Shown here piece after piece: positions 1-9,148 of a stretch of DNA of 33,300 bases. The DNA lies in NCBI RefSeq assembly GCF_900698955.1, contig NZ_LR217721.1, positions 1-33,300 on the forward strand, in the 5' to 3' direction. The notes below the pieces were generated by a model. That model did not search any database and was not told where the DNA came from. It saw nothing but the letters and a program-made list of their open reading frames with translations. Position 1 is the stretch's first letter; each line of letters starts with the position of its first letter. Both the position numbers and the translations under genes were made by a program. This stretch comes from Erwinia_E haradaeae_G (GTDB taxonomy: Bacteria > Pseudomonadota > Gammaproteobacteria > Enterobacterales > Enterobacteriaceae).

Positions 1-203
1 ATTAAAATAATAAATCTTATAAAACATACAAATACAACAATATTCCATCTATTATAAAATATTAATATTAACAAGGGCCACTATTATATGAATACTATTC
101 TAGATATTCTCTAAATTTTATAGGTGCACGGTATAATATGTTGAAACATTATTCTTATCTGATAGACACAACATAAAATTTTAACTGAAATCATGAAATA
201 AAG
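1..203. other. Non-coding stretch homologous to 18750-18930
   Basis: No gene is seen. About 65-95 (aatattaacaagggccacta) aligns with about 18832-18860 (gatattgataggcccacta), the DNA just downstream of the intact ibpA gene. This is the same relative position this stretch holds to the ibpA pseudogene that follows. If the window is circular it continues the series from 33133-33300. Confidence 0.55.
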
Positions 204-220
204 CGCCTTTATTTAAGGCG
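204..220 (-). terminator. Hairpin downstream of the ibpA pseudogene
   Basis: CGCCTT and AAGGCG form a 6-bp stem with a 5-nt loop. On the minus strand it is followed by CTTTATTT. It sits where the intact ibpA copy has its own terminator hairpin (18928-18958), so it is probably the relic terminator of the decayed copy. Confidence 0.45.
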
Positions 221-645
221 TGTGATGATATCATATATTCCGTAATGTTTGATCTATAAAAATTAAAACCTTCTTAGGTTGTTATGTTTCTGGAATATAG
301 TAGAGAAATTCTAGTTTTAATAATCCATGATCTAGAGTTAAATGATGTTGCACATTAAAACTAAAAGAAAACACCCTTGTTTAAAAACATTATGCAAATA
401 TATCTAGAAATCATATAGGATAATTAGAGAGTGGTTCACTATAGTTTAACCGTAACTCACGTCTAATTTAATCTCTAATTTCTAGACTATGGATATTTAT
501 TCCCAATTATATTATGTGTCCATCTCTAAAAAAGAAAGTTCAATATAACCTATCTATTTTCAAGAAAATCTCTAAGAGAAAAATTAAGATTGTCCGCACA
601 ACCCATTAAAGATATTCTTTTATAGACACATAATTAATTTCATGA
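221..645 (-). pseudogene. Decayed second copy of the ibpA-type small heat-shock gene
   Basis: The segment aligns with the intact gene at 18974-19465 in the same orientation. The clearest block is gttttaataatccatga at about 314-330, identical to 19073-19089, followed by ttaaaactaa(a/g)agaaaa in both. The alignment continues with many substitutions and indels towards the old start codon, and no long reading frame survives. It belongs to unit B of the duplicated plasmid. The intact partner is in unit A. The 5' limit is uncertain. Confidence 0.75.
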
Positions 646-1269
646 AGAAAACGATCGTTTTTTAAAAGTGTAAGTTTTCTGCTATCATAAATAAGTCATC
701 CATACGATTGATAAAATCAGATATAGTTCCAAAAACAGAAGGCTTATAATAAATTAGAAAGACACTAGACATGCTTATGATACTTTATAAAATCTACTTA
801 TCGTAGCTAACAGAATAAGTATTTTCTTTAGAAAATACTTATTCTGTATTATAATACATCAGTATTTTACTAACTAATTTAATTAGAATCATCTTAATAA
901 AAGCACCATAGACAAAATTCAACAAGTTATTTTAACTTATATCCATACCATACAAAAACATAATACAATATGTAGTATACAAGATACTTTTCCATTATAA
1001 TAAGTAATAGTTGTCAGCATAAAGAAGGAATATGTTAATTATTATATTTCATTAATACTCTAGAAATAAACTATAATCAGTAAGCTAGTAATATGTAACA
1101 ATAGCTTATATCATCAAATAGAAAATAAATATCGATAATAATATGCATGGTGCAGTAGAGATATTCTATTTTCATAGAAAATTTTATCCATATACGTAGC
1201 CTGCAACTTACCTATATGCTAAACACCCTAATATATTTTCAGGTTGATGCACTTTACATTTCATATGTC
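646..1269. other. Non-coding stretch between two pseudogenes, with one strong hairpin
   Basis: It corresponds in position to the gap between intact ibpA and apbE in unit A (19549-20695). No coding remnant is recognised. The only clear structure is the 18-bp perfect stem at 810-847. Confidence 0.5.
810..847. repeat. Perfect 18-bp inverted repeat with 2-nt loop
   Basis: Positions 810-827 (ACAGAATAAGTATTTTCT) are exactly complementary to 830-847. This is one of the two strongest hairpins in the window. No U-tract follows on either strand, so an intrinsic terminator is not well supported. It lies in otherwise decayed DNA. Confidence 0.85.
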
Positions 1270-1710
1270 CCATTGCCTACAGTAATTAATATTTCTTAAG
1301 AATTGTCCTTTATACAAGAATTTAGTTAAAGATGCTGATGGATCGATCTAATATAAGTGTTGTCGTTGATTTCTCTTTGTATACTCATGGTTGTCATATT
1401 AAAAATAACTCTTATTCTTATATAGAGAGTTATAATTTAAAGAGGTACATTAATATTATGGCAGAATATTCGGAGTGATGAAGCGACCAACTTAAAATCA
1501 TCCATAGGTTTTAGTCTCGTCGATGATTTTTAATGCTGTTACAAAGGGATATTTCTAAGAAAGAATATGGTCGCATGAAAATTAAAAACTGAAAAACTGA
1601 TAGATGGATGAAAATAAATCTGCGGTTTATTCATTAAGGAAAAAATACAAAGATTGTTTAACAAATAATGAAAAATGTAAAATACTGTTTTTCACCGTTG
1701 TGTATATAAC
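1270..1710 (+). pseudogene. Decayed, internally deleted second copy of apbE
   Basis: Blocks align in order with the intact apbE at 20696-21766. Examples are GTAtaCtCATGGTTgTcATA near 1379-1398 with GTACGCACCCATGGTTATAATA, and GGTACATTAATATTATGG near 1443-1460 with the GTYRNYYEL-coding segment. Weaker matches follow through the C-terminal region to about 1705. Stops and indels are frequent and the middle of the gene is missing. It lies just before gpmA, as the intact apbE lies just before the gpmA pseudogene at 21891, which confirms the shared order ibpA-apbE-gpmA. Confidence 0.65.
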
Positions 1711-1847
1711 ATATAATAAAATTATATAAAGATTGATAGTCCACAAAAATCCCTATCCTAGATAGACTATTACATCACTCTCTATACTCACTATTTATTG
1801 ATAATTTTATTTATTTTAACTAAAGTCTATATATAAGGAATTGATTG

Positions 1848-2594
1848 ATGGCATCGCTTACAAAGCTAGTTTTAATACGTCACGGAGAGAGCCAATGGAA
1901 TAAACAAAATCTCTTTACAGGATGGCATGACATTGACCTAACAGAGCAAGGTCGAAGTGAAGCAAAGCATGCTGGAAAATTGCTAAAAAACGAGGGATTT
2001 ATATTCGATGTTTCTTATACTTCTGTTCTAAAACGTGCGATTCACACTTTGTGGATCATACTAGATGAAATAGACCAAGCATGGATTCCAGTAGAAAAAA
2101 CGTGGCGCTTGAACGAACGTCACTATGGCGCCCTCCAGGGTATGAATAAAGATGCAATAACTAAAAAATATGGCGACAAACAGGTTCAAAGATGGCGTCG
2201 AAGCTTATCTGCTATTCCACCACGTCTTCAATGTACTGATGAAAATGTCCCTAAACGTGATCCACGTTATGCTTTATTGACCCATGAAGAATTACCGATC
2301 TCTGAAAGTTTAAAGATGACTATTGATCGAGTATTACCGTTTTGGAATACATATATCCTACCGAAAATAAAATGTGGAAATAAAATAATTATTTCTGCGC
2401 ACGGCAACTCACTACGTGCTTTGATAACATATTTAGATAAGATGTCTGAAGAAGAAATTCTTGGACTCAATATACCTACTGGTATTCCATTGGTTTATCT
2501 ATTTAATAAAGATCTTAAGCCTATTCAACGCTATTGGTTAAGTAATAACAATGTGCATGTAGACAAAATAACTAACCCTCAATCACAAAAATGA
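1848..2594 (+). CDS. gpmA: 2,3-bisphosphoglycerate-dependent phosphoglycerate mutase
   Basis: Interconverts 3- and 2-phosphoglycerate in glycolysis and gluconeogenesis, in the cytosol. The protein is 248 residues, close to the enterobacterial length. It has the catalytic RHGESQWN motif near residue 11, FTGWHDIDL, the YTSVLKRAIHTL and ERHYGALQG blocks, and the second histidine in SAHGNSLRALI. The ATG at 1848 is chosen because AAGGAA sits 7 nt upstream; an in-frame TTG one codon earlier is less likely. The C-terminal tail is shorter on lysine/alanine than in E. coli. A core glycolytic gene on a small plasmid is unusual. It is the only intact copy here: a pseudogene copy lies at 21891-22700. I infer it helps make the plasmid indispensable if no chromosomal copy exists. 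Confidence 0.96.
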   Translation: MASLTKLVLIRHGESQWNKQNLFTGWHDIDLTEQGRSEAKHAGKLLKNEGFIFDVSYTSVLKRAIHTLWIILDEIDQAWIPVEKTWRLNERHYGALQGMNKDAITKKYGDKQVQRWRRSLSAIPPRLQCTDENVPKRDPRYALLTHEELPISESLKMTIDRVLPFWNTYILPKIKCGNKIIISAHGNSLRALITYLDKMSEEEILGLNIPTGIPLVYLFNKDLKPIQRYWLSNNNVHVDKITNPQSQK

Positions 2595-3412
2595 TTAAAA
2601 TCATGCGAGATAGAAAAATCATCTATTTTATAGAGATTCAGAATCTGTTTTTCTGCTATAATTATTTCAAAAATATTTAAGTTCTTTATACCTAAAAATA
2701 TCATAGGTTGATCAGCCAACAGAATATCTGTATGTCGTATATATTAATTATCGCGAAATATATATTTTGTGTTTTTGCATGCTTAGATATCAAAAATAAG
2801 AATCCAAGGTTTTGATGTATAACTAAAATGTATATAACTTAATATGATTAAACCAAACATCGGATAGATCTTAAGATTAGATCCTGCTTTATTCTTCTTT
2901 CTCATATAGAGTAAAAATAAATAATAGCCAGGATATAAAATATGCTCTTTCTAATATTTAACAACATTATACCTTATTCGACTTTTGTTTTCTTTTCTTT
3001 TTCTTATTATACATTAGTTCAATGAAACTTATACTATACGTCTAGTATGTTTAAATAATGAGGTTAGTAACAAGTAACAAAAAATTCTATTGTTATATAT
3101 TTCTAATGGTTCATATAGATCATAATTTACGTCCGTAATTTTTTATCTATACAAAGAGTAAGTAATTTAGCAATTTTTAATGTAAATCCTGGGAAAATGT
3201 TTCAGGTATGCCTTTTTACTCGACCATTATTAGAGATTTTTCATTACATAACATAAGATTATTAAGATTACTCAACTTTAATAAAAAGCCACTTTGTACC
3301 ATATTGTAAACTTTTTTATTTATATCTCACTGAGCACTACTCACTACAGATATATCTTCTTTTTGCTTGATCATCGTTAACGAAAGTATGATCATATCAG
3401 TATCTTCTTTTT
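2595..3412. other. Non-coding stretch between gpmA and CopA/CopT copy 1
   Basis: No gene is seen. The right part (about 3325-3380) resembles 22965-23005 before copy 2, as expected for duplicated DNA. A weak hairpin (ATAGA...TCTAT followed by TTTAT) at about 2612-2632 may end the gpmA transcript. TGATCAT/ATGATCA at 3368-3394 form a 7-bp stem around a CGTTAACG core. Confidence 0.4.
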
Positions 3413-3495
3413 ACGCAAAAAACCCTGATAGGGCGATGATCTTGGCAGACTTCACTATCAGGGCTTTGCGAATCGTTAGTATACGCATTCAAAGT
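3413..3495 (-). ncRNA. CopA-like antisense RNA, copy 1 (orphan, no repA)
   Basis: The plus strand reads as an IncFII CopT-type leader hairpin: CGCAAA (3414-3419) pairs with TTTGCG (3465-3470), and CCCTGATAG (3423-3431) with CTATCAGGG (3455-3463), around a loop containing cttggcagactt. Read on the minus strand the stem is followed by TTTTTTGCG, an intrinsic terminator as in CopA of R1. A minus-strand promoter of the form TTGATT-N17-TAACAT is visible upstream near 3500-3525, giving an RNA of about 75-90 nt, which is the usual CopA size. The loop has a YUNR (UUGG) U-turn on the CopT strand. No repA follows. Bases 3413-3480 are identical to 23068-23135. Promoter and RNA ends are inferred. Confidence 0.75.
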
Positions 3496-3974
3496 GATGT
3501 TATCATAATAAATGCTAACAATCAAGTGTAAGGTTCTTTTTTTAATGGTGATTTAAAAAAATATAAACAAATCTTAAATAAAAATTTTTTTGTTATACAT
3601 TGGTGAGGAAGGTGTCCTTACGAAAAACTGTTATATTCTGTATTTTAGCATCATACTACGGCATGTTAAAAACATTAGATAGTCTCTATGTATAGTAGAT
3701 AATGTAGAAAAAGATAAAGAAATATTAAAATAATATACAATATTCTTGTACAGAAACTACTGTTATATCTGTCATAATTAGATATTATATCAGATACCAA
3801 TAACCAATAAATGAAGAACATTTAAAGGAAACTATCAGCTGTTTATTTCAAAATCTCCTTTCTCTCCTTGTAGGCTACCATATACAAAGTGAATAATTTA
3901 TAGTACCATTTATCATCAGATAATAACATATATTATATTTAGATGCACCGTGCTATAAAGGTGCATACACGGAG
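3496..3974 (+). pseudogene. Remnant of a repA control and coding region, unit A
   Basis: After the hairpin, similarity to copies 2 and 3 continues through acg(c/t)attcaa and caatcaagtgta (near 3517-3530), where the repA-linked copy has its leader-peptide frame. Here that frame breaks after a few codons. The rest aligns with 23180-23627 in unit B but has no recognisable RepA coding left. I infer that repA once followed here and was deleted or eroded. A 7-bp stem ATGCACC/GGTGCAT at 3943-3966 lies at the end of the bioB pseudogene and may be its old terminator. Confidence 0.45.
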
Positions 3975-4985
3975 TGTATTTGCAAGATGGTAGTATGATT
4001 TCTTTATTTTTATCGAAAATAAATCTTTAGTGAGCTGCACCATCTTCTTTGAATCCCTTACTATATGAATGTTCGATAGTCATATTTTGAACTTCTTCAA
4101 AAAAAGATTGCAATCCTCTTCTAGGTTAGGTTTAGTCAGTAATAGACAGTAAGTAATAAACCATAGAGTTTATTTACACTAACCATCAAATACAGTCTTG
4201 AAGTATGTTAATGAGCCCCTCCGATATAAAAGTGATAGACGCATATGAGAGATCGTACTATCGTCGTAATAGGTTCCACTCTAATGATTTTAGTATCACT
4301 TAAGGAATCTGCCTATGTAATTAGTATTATACAAAAGCATCCTATGTAACTTTTACTAATATATTTCTAGAACGCTATGCCAGATTCAGTACAGTGACTT
4401 ACTACATTAGAAATTCCCATCATCATTGATATGTTCACCTATATTAATAGTACCACTAGGGTGTATTTTAATACTGGATTAACGTATTAAATTAATGAAT
4501 ATAATCTATTTTGATAACGGCTCGTTTTTGGAAACACTATTATAGAATTTTATCGAAGGATCTAAATTATGATATAGAAATATAACCTGATTTCTGCTAA
4601 AAACCTTTTTGTGATCGTTCAATACACCTAGTGTGATACACATGTTTTCAGTCTTATGATCTTAGATCTTGAATGATTATATCTAGCAGGGGTGTATTAT
4701 GATTTTATAGAATTATTTAAAAGCCTCACACACCAACGTGTTTCATTGGCATTATACATTGTATGAGAAGTATTAATAACTTGTGTTACAGATATATGCA
4801 TTACTCCTTTTCTATTCCTGTGCTATTAGGTGCATTTGGTAGACAATCTTAACAGTCCACAGGACAATATCCTGTTTTCAGTGAAAGAAATATTCTCACA
4901 TTTCATTTTATTGAACTGAAAATATTGATAAGGTTGATCAAATAACATTTTAGTTTCTCCATTATCTATACTTAAGAGGTTCCTG
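3975..4985 (-). pseudogene. Decayed second copy of bioB (biotin synthase)
   Basis: The whole segment aligns with the intact bioB at 23628-24665 in the same orientation. For example aaataaatctttagtgagctg (about 4017-4037) matches the 3' end of bioB, and gtaagtaataaaccatagag (about 4149-4168) matches the segment at 23791-23810. ggttgatcaaataac (4932-4946) is identical to 24611-24625 near the start. Many substitutions and indels destroy the frame, and the start codon position reads ttcctg. The upstream spacer (atgtttaaggaaata, 5001-5015) is also shared with 24682-24696, so the duplication covers the divergent bioB/bioA promoter region. Confidence 0.9.
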
Positions 4986-5130
4986 TAATAGTTACCCGCA
5001 TCATGTTTAAGGAAATAGATATGTGTCAGTACAGAATTTACCTTTACGCTATCTACAATGTATGTTGATCGTATTTAATAGAATCATTCAATACAGGTTT
5101 TGTAAATCTTATATGTTAAAAAATACTTTG

Positions 5131-6423
5131 ATGAAAAATGATGATTTAGATTTTGATAAAAAACATATATGGCATCCCTATACATCTATGACCCATCCTT
5201 TACCCACCTATCCAGTTGTTTCTGCTCATGGGTATGAGCTAATTCTTAGAGATGGTCGTCGATTGATAGATGGTATGTCTTCTTGGTGGGCGGCTATACA
5301 TGGTTATAATCATCCGATAATTAATCAAGTTATGCATGCGCAAATTAATCGTATGTCACATGTTATGTTCGGTGGTATTGTTCACCCCCCTGCAGTGGAA
5401 TTATGCCGTCGATTAGTAAATACTATGCCAACGGGTTTAGAATGTGTATTTCTAGCAGATTCTGGTTCAGTCGCTGTAGAAATAGCAATCAAAATGGCAC
5501 TTCAATATTGGCAGGCAAGAGGGAATCCGCGTTACGAGATATTAGCTTTACGTAAGGGTTATCACGGCGATACTTATGGGGCCATGGCAGTGAGTGACCC
5601 AGAAAACTCTATGCATAACATGTATCAAAATTATCTTCCATCTAACCGTTTTCTCAATTCTCCCACCCGTCGTTTTGAAGAAAATTGGCAAAAAGGTGAT
5701 GAAACGTCGTTTTCTCAATTTTTTTCTCAACATCATAAAAAGATAGCTGCAGTAATTATGGAACCAATTGTTCAAGGTGTTGGCGGAATGCGATTTTATC
5801 ATCCTGAGTATTTACGTTTAACACGAATGTTATGCAATCAATATGAGATATTATTTATTGCAGATGAAATAGCAACTGGTTTTGGACGCACTGGTAAATG
5901 GCTAGCGTGCAACTATGCCGATGTCACCCCAGATATTCTGTGCCTTGGAAAAGCGTTAACAGGCGGTATGATGACTCTCTCTGCCACGCTAACTTTTCGT
6001 CACATAGCAGAAACAATCAGCAATAGTAAAGCGGGTTGTTTTATGCACGGACCAACATTTATGGCTAATCCATTGGCTTGCGCAGCTGCTAATGCTAGTT
6101 TATCGCTACTAGAAAATGACAGTTGGTATCAGCATGTAGAAAAAATTTCCACGTACCTTAGTGTTGGATTAGCGCCTCTGATCTCTCATCCTAAAGTTCG
6201 GGATATACGAGTACTAGGTGCTATTGGAGTAGTAGAAATAGTACAGGAAGTAAATATATCACAGATACAACACTGGTTTGTTGAAAATGGTGTATGGATT
6301 CGTCCCTTTAAGAATCTAATTTATCTGACACCACCATATATTATTTCTAAAGAGGCGCTTATGAAATTAATCAATGCTATTGCTATGTCCCTAGATCAGC
6401 CAGAAAATTTTATCTCCTCCTAA
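5131..6423 (+). CDS. bioA: Adenosylmethionine-8-amino-7-oxononanoate aminotransferase (DAPA synthase)
   Basis: A PLP-dependent class III aminotransferase that converts KAPA to DAPA in biotin synthesis, using S-adenosylmethionine as amino donor. The ATG at 5131 gives 430 residues and an N-terminus (MKNDDLDFDKKHIWHPYTSM) collinear with E. coli BioA. The open frame extends back to 5023, but that part is conserved as non-coding spacer in the other unit, so the longer start is rejected. ATG 5113 is a possible alternative. Visible motifs are DGMSSWWAAIHGYNHP, LADSGSVAVEIAIKMA, ADEIATGFGRTGK, the Lys-bearing LGKALTGG and GPTFMANPLACAAA. It is divergent from the bioB pseudogene, preserving the enterobacterial bioA/bioB divergent layout. 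A dead copy lies at 24791. No strong Shine-Dalgarno is seen. Confidence 0.95.
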   Translation: MKNDDLDFDKKHIWHPYTSMTHPLPTYPVVSAHGYELILRDGRRLIDGMSSWWAAIHGYNHPIINQVMHAQINRMSHVMFGGIVHPPAVELCRRLVNTMPTGLECVFLADSGSVAVEIAIKMALQYWQARGNPRYEILALRKGYHGDTYGAMAVSDPENSMHNMYQNYLPSNRFLNSPTRRFEENWQKGDETSFSQFFSQHHKKIAAVIMEPIVQGVGGMRFYHPEYLRLTRMLCNQYEILFIADEIATGFGRTGKWLACNYADVTPDILCLGKALTGGMMTLSATLTFRHIAETISNSKAGCFMHGPTFMANPLACAAANASLSLLENDSWYQHVEKISTYLSVGLAPLISHPKVRDIRVLGAIGVVEIVQEVNISQIQHWFVENGVWIRPFKNLIYLTPPYIISKEALMKLINAIAMSLDQPENFISS

Positions 6424-6496
6424 GTTTGTTTTTATTTTTATTTTATACAAACAAGAGCAGGTATCACAAATATACCCTTCATGGTAGAGTATATAT

Positions 6497-7681
6497 ATGT
6501 CTCAAATTCTACATTTTTCATTAGGACTAGTAATGATTGTCGTGCTAGCTTTGCTGGTCGGTCGCAATCATAAAGCAATCCGTATTTCCTACATTATCCA
6601 TTTGTTAGTGATTGAAGTGATGCTCGCATGGTTTTTTCTTAATATAGAAGCAGGGCTACATGTTGTTACAGGGTTTTCGATCTTGTTTGAACAATTGCTT
6701 AAATATGCAGCACATGGCACGAATTTTGTTTTTGGTAATATGAGCGATAAAGGCCTGGCATTTTTTTGGCTGAATATCTTATGCCCTATTGTCTTTATCT
6801 CAGCATTGATCGGAATCCTCCAACATTTTTATATTTTACCTTTGATGATCCGTATAATTGGTACTGCCTTATCAAAGATTAATGGAATGGGCAAGTTAGA
6901 ATCTTTTAATGCAGTCAGCTCTTTAATGCTTGGACAGTCAGAAAACTTTATTATTTATAAGGATATTTTAAGTCAAATTCCAGAATGGCGACTATATACG
7001 ATGGCAGTGACTGCTATGTCCACAGTGTCTATGTCTATAGTAGGTGCTTATATGACGCTACTACAGCCAAAATATGTAGTAACAGCATTAATACTAAATA
7101 TGTTTAGTACCTTTATTATTTTATCATTAATAAATCCCTATGATGCTCATGATAAAGATGATCTTAATTTTAGACACGTCTGTGTTAGAAAAAGTTTTTT
7201 TGAAATGCTTAGCGAATATATCCTAGCTGGCTTTAAGGTGATTGTAATCGTTGCAGCTATGCTTATTGGCTTTATAGCATTAATCGCTGGTGTTAATGCT
7301 CTGTTTGAGACCATTTTTGGTATTAGTTTTCAAGGTATTTTAGGCTATATATTTTTCCCGCTTGCATGGGTAATCGGCGTGCCGAGTAATGAGGCTTTGC
7401 AGGTAGGTAGCATCATGGCAACTAAAATAGTATCCAATGAATTTATCGCAATGATTGATTTACAAAAAAATTACAGCACGCTTTCTACTCGTTCTGAAGG
7501 GATACTATCAGTGTTTTTAGTGTCTTTTGCTAATTTTTCATCTATTGGTATTGTTACAGGTTCTATTAAGGGATTGAATGAACACCAAGGTAATGTAGTT
7601 TCTCGATTTGGTTTGAGACTTTTATATAGTTCGACACTCGTTAGTCTGCTATCGGCTACTGTAACTGGATTAGCTCTATAA
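6497..7681 (+). CDS. nupC: Nucleoside:H+ symporter, NupC type
   Basis: Concentrative nucleoside transporter (CNT family) of the inner membrane, importing nucleosides with protons. The 394-residue protein is collinear with E. coli NupC (about 400). It is highly hydrophobic, with repeated membrane segments, and contains the family blocks GTNFVFG, CPIVFISALIGILQH, KLESFNAVSSLMLGQSENF, AMSTVSMSIVGAYMT, LGYIFFPLAWVIGVPS, EALQVGSIMATK, SNEFIAM and LVSFANFSSIGIV. It starts 73 nt after bioA on the same strand and may be co-transcribed. There is no counterpart in unit B, where this interval is deleted. Its role in a vitamin plasmid is unclear. Uptake of nucleosides as purine precursors for ThiC (which uses the purine intermediate AIR) is possible but only inference. 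Confidence 0.95.
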   Translation: MSQILHFSLGLVMIVVLALLVGRNHKAIRISYIIHLLVIEVMLAWFFLNIEAGLHVVTGFSILFEQLLKYAAHGTNFVFGNMSDKGLAFFWLNILCPIVFISALIGILQHFYILPLMIRIIGTALSKINGMGKLESFNAVSSLMLGQSENFIIYKDILSQIPEWRLYTMAVTAMSTVSMSIVGAYMTLLQPKYVVTALILNMFSTFIILSLINPYDAHDKDDLNFRHVCVRKSFFEMLSEYILAGFKVIVIVAAMLIGFIALIAGVNALFETIFGISFQGILGYIFFPLAWVIGVPSNEALQVGSIMATKIVSNEFIAMIDLQKNYSTLSTRSEGILSVFLVSFANFSSIGIVTGSIKGLNEHQGNVVSRFGLRLLYSSTLVSLLSATVTGLAL

Positions 7682-8341
7682 AATATCAGAAGAGATATAA
7701 AGATTGATTATCCTACGAATAATGAGTACAGGTTCAATATATATGAATATCATATAGCGTTTTCATTATATTTTCGATAGTGTTCTGTGTGATTTACAAT
7801 GATTCATTTAGTGATTTGATTTATAATGTATTATCGTGAGTAACGTGCGTAAACTATAGTCATAAGGTACTGGTTACTAAATGAGTAAAAGCGATTTATA
7901 TGGAATTGTAGTCCATATGTAAGATGTAGAAAAAAGTACTAGATATCTTTATTACTATCAGTGAAGTTGTTATTAACATATCTCTATATTAGAGATTCAA
8001 GATTATTTTTAAAGAAAAAAATAACACATTATGTCTTAATAAGGTTAAAATGATAAACAGGCCTGGTATGCGCGCCGAACTTTGTTAAATAGAAAATCTG
8101 TCTCTATATGAAAAATTTTATATAAATTTTTAGTTGTTTTTTTGGGTTTATTTCAAGCTTACAATATAGATAAAGAATCTTCTTTTTGAACCACTGTAGT
8201 AATTGCTACAAACTAAGCGTGATCCATATCTAAGAGTAACAATAACCAGTTTTACTGAAGTGCATAATACCTATCATCTCATAACAATATGTACTTCTTA
8301 TAAATCAAGAACATCGCGTTGTTTTATTAAATAGCGTGTTG
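7682..8341. other. Non-coding stretch between nupC and thiD
   Basis: Both neighbouring genes point into this gap. I see no reading frame, repeat or recognisable gene remnant. It has no counterpart in unit B because of the deletion there. Confidence 0.5.
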
Positions 8342-9148
8342 CTACCACCATTCATGGAAATGGTGAATAGGTCCAATACCCTTACCAACAGATAAGTTAC
8401 CTGAATGACTCAGTGCTCGATATAACCATTCTTTAGAAAATTTTAATGTTTGCGACCAGTCTTCAAAATATGGACGTTTAGCGGCTAAAGCAGCCGAGAG
8501 CGTGCACCCAGTACCATGAGTATGTGGAGTATTTACTCTAGGAGTAGAAAAACACCGTTCTTTGTGAGCAGTAATAAGCCAGTCAGGGCTCAATGATCCA
8601 GGGAGATGCCCCCCTTTCATTACCACCGCTTGACAGCCTAGATCTAAGAGCTGGCGTCCTTGCTGACACATTTGAATTTCATTCTTTGCTATATTACAAC
8701 CAAGCAGTATTGCAGCCTCTGGTAGATTAGGAGTAAGTATTGATACCAATGGTAATAACATCTCTTTTATTAAAAATATTGCATCCTTATCCAATAATGT
8801 ATTTCCATTTTTAGCCATCATAACTGGATCAAGGACCACCCAAGGAATAGGGAATTCTATTAATTTCTCAGCAATCACATGGATGATGTTTGCCCGATGC
8901 AACATACCAATTTTTACGCTATCAATATGTACATCGCTCAAAACTGAATCTAATTGCTCTGTTAAGCACCGAGAACTTACTGGGGAAATAAATTGTACAC
9001 CTTGGGTGTTCTGTGCTACAATAGCGGTAATAACTGCAGTACCATACACACCTAATGCTGAAAAAGTTTTTAAATCTGCTTGAATACCAGCTCCACCGCT
9101 TGGATCAGTACCGGCGATGCTTAATATATTGTAATTTCTCTTAGTCAT
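8342..9148 (-). CDS. thiD: Hydroxymethylpyrimidine/phosphomethylpyrimidine kinase
   Basis: Phosphorylates HMP to HMP-P and HMP-P to HMP-PP, the pyrimidine half used by ThiE. The 268-residue protein matches the family length (E. coli 266). It has the N-terminal IAGTDPSGGAGIQADLKTFSALG block (residues 11-33), VITAIVAQNTQGVQ, KIGML, the LDPVMMAKNG segment, TPNLPEAA, KGGHL, the HGTGCTLSAA anion-hole motif (211-220, catalytic-region Cys215) and the terminal GPIHHFHEWW. It stands about 800 nt downstream of thiH on the same strand, so it probably has its own promoter or a long leader. The Shine-Dalgarno is weak. This is the only copy in the window. Confidence 0.96.
   Translation of the reverse strand: MTKRNYNILSIAGTDPSGGAGIQADLKTFSALGVYGTAVITAIVAQNTQGVQFISPVSSRCLTEQLDSVLSDVHIDSVKIGMLHRANIIHVIAEKLIEFPIPWVVLDPVMMAKNGNTLLDKDAIFLIKEMLLPLVSILTPNLPEAAILLGCNIAKNEIQMCQQGRQLLDLGCQAVVMKGGHLPGSLSPDWLITAHKERCFSTPRVNTPHTHGTGCTLSAALAAKRPYFEDWSQTLKFSKEWLYRALSHSGNLSVGKGIGPIHHFHEWW

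Noticed and set aside
2267..2470. Open frame opposite gpmA
   Set aside because: Shadow of a well-conserved gene on the other strand, with no recognisable protein.
5023..5130. Longer N-terminus for BioA
   Set aside because: The same bases are conserved as non-coding bioB/bioA spacer in unit B, and the family starts at the MKNDDL methionine.
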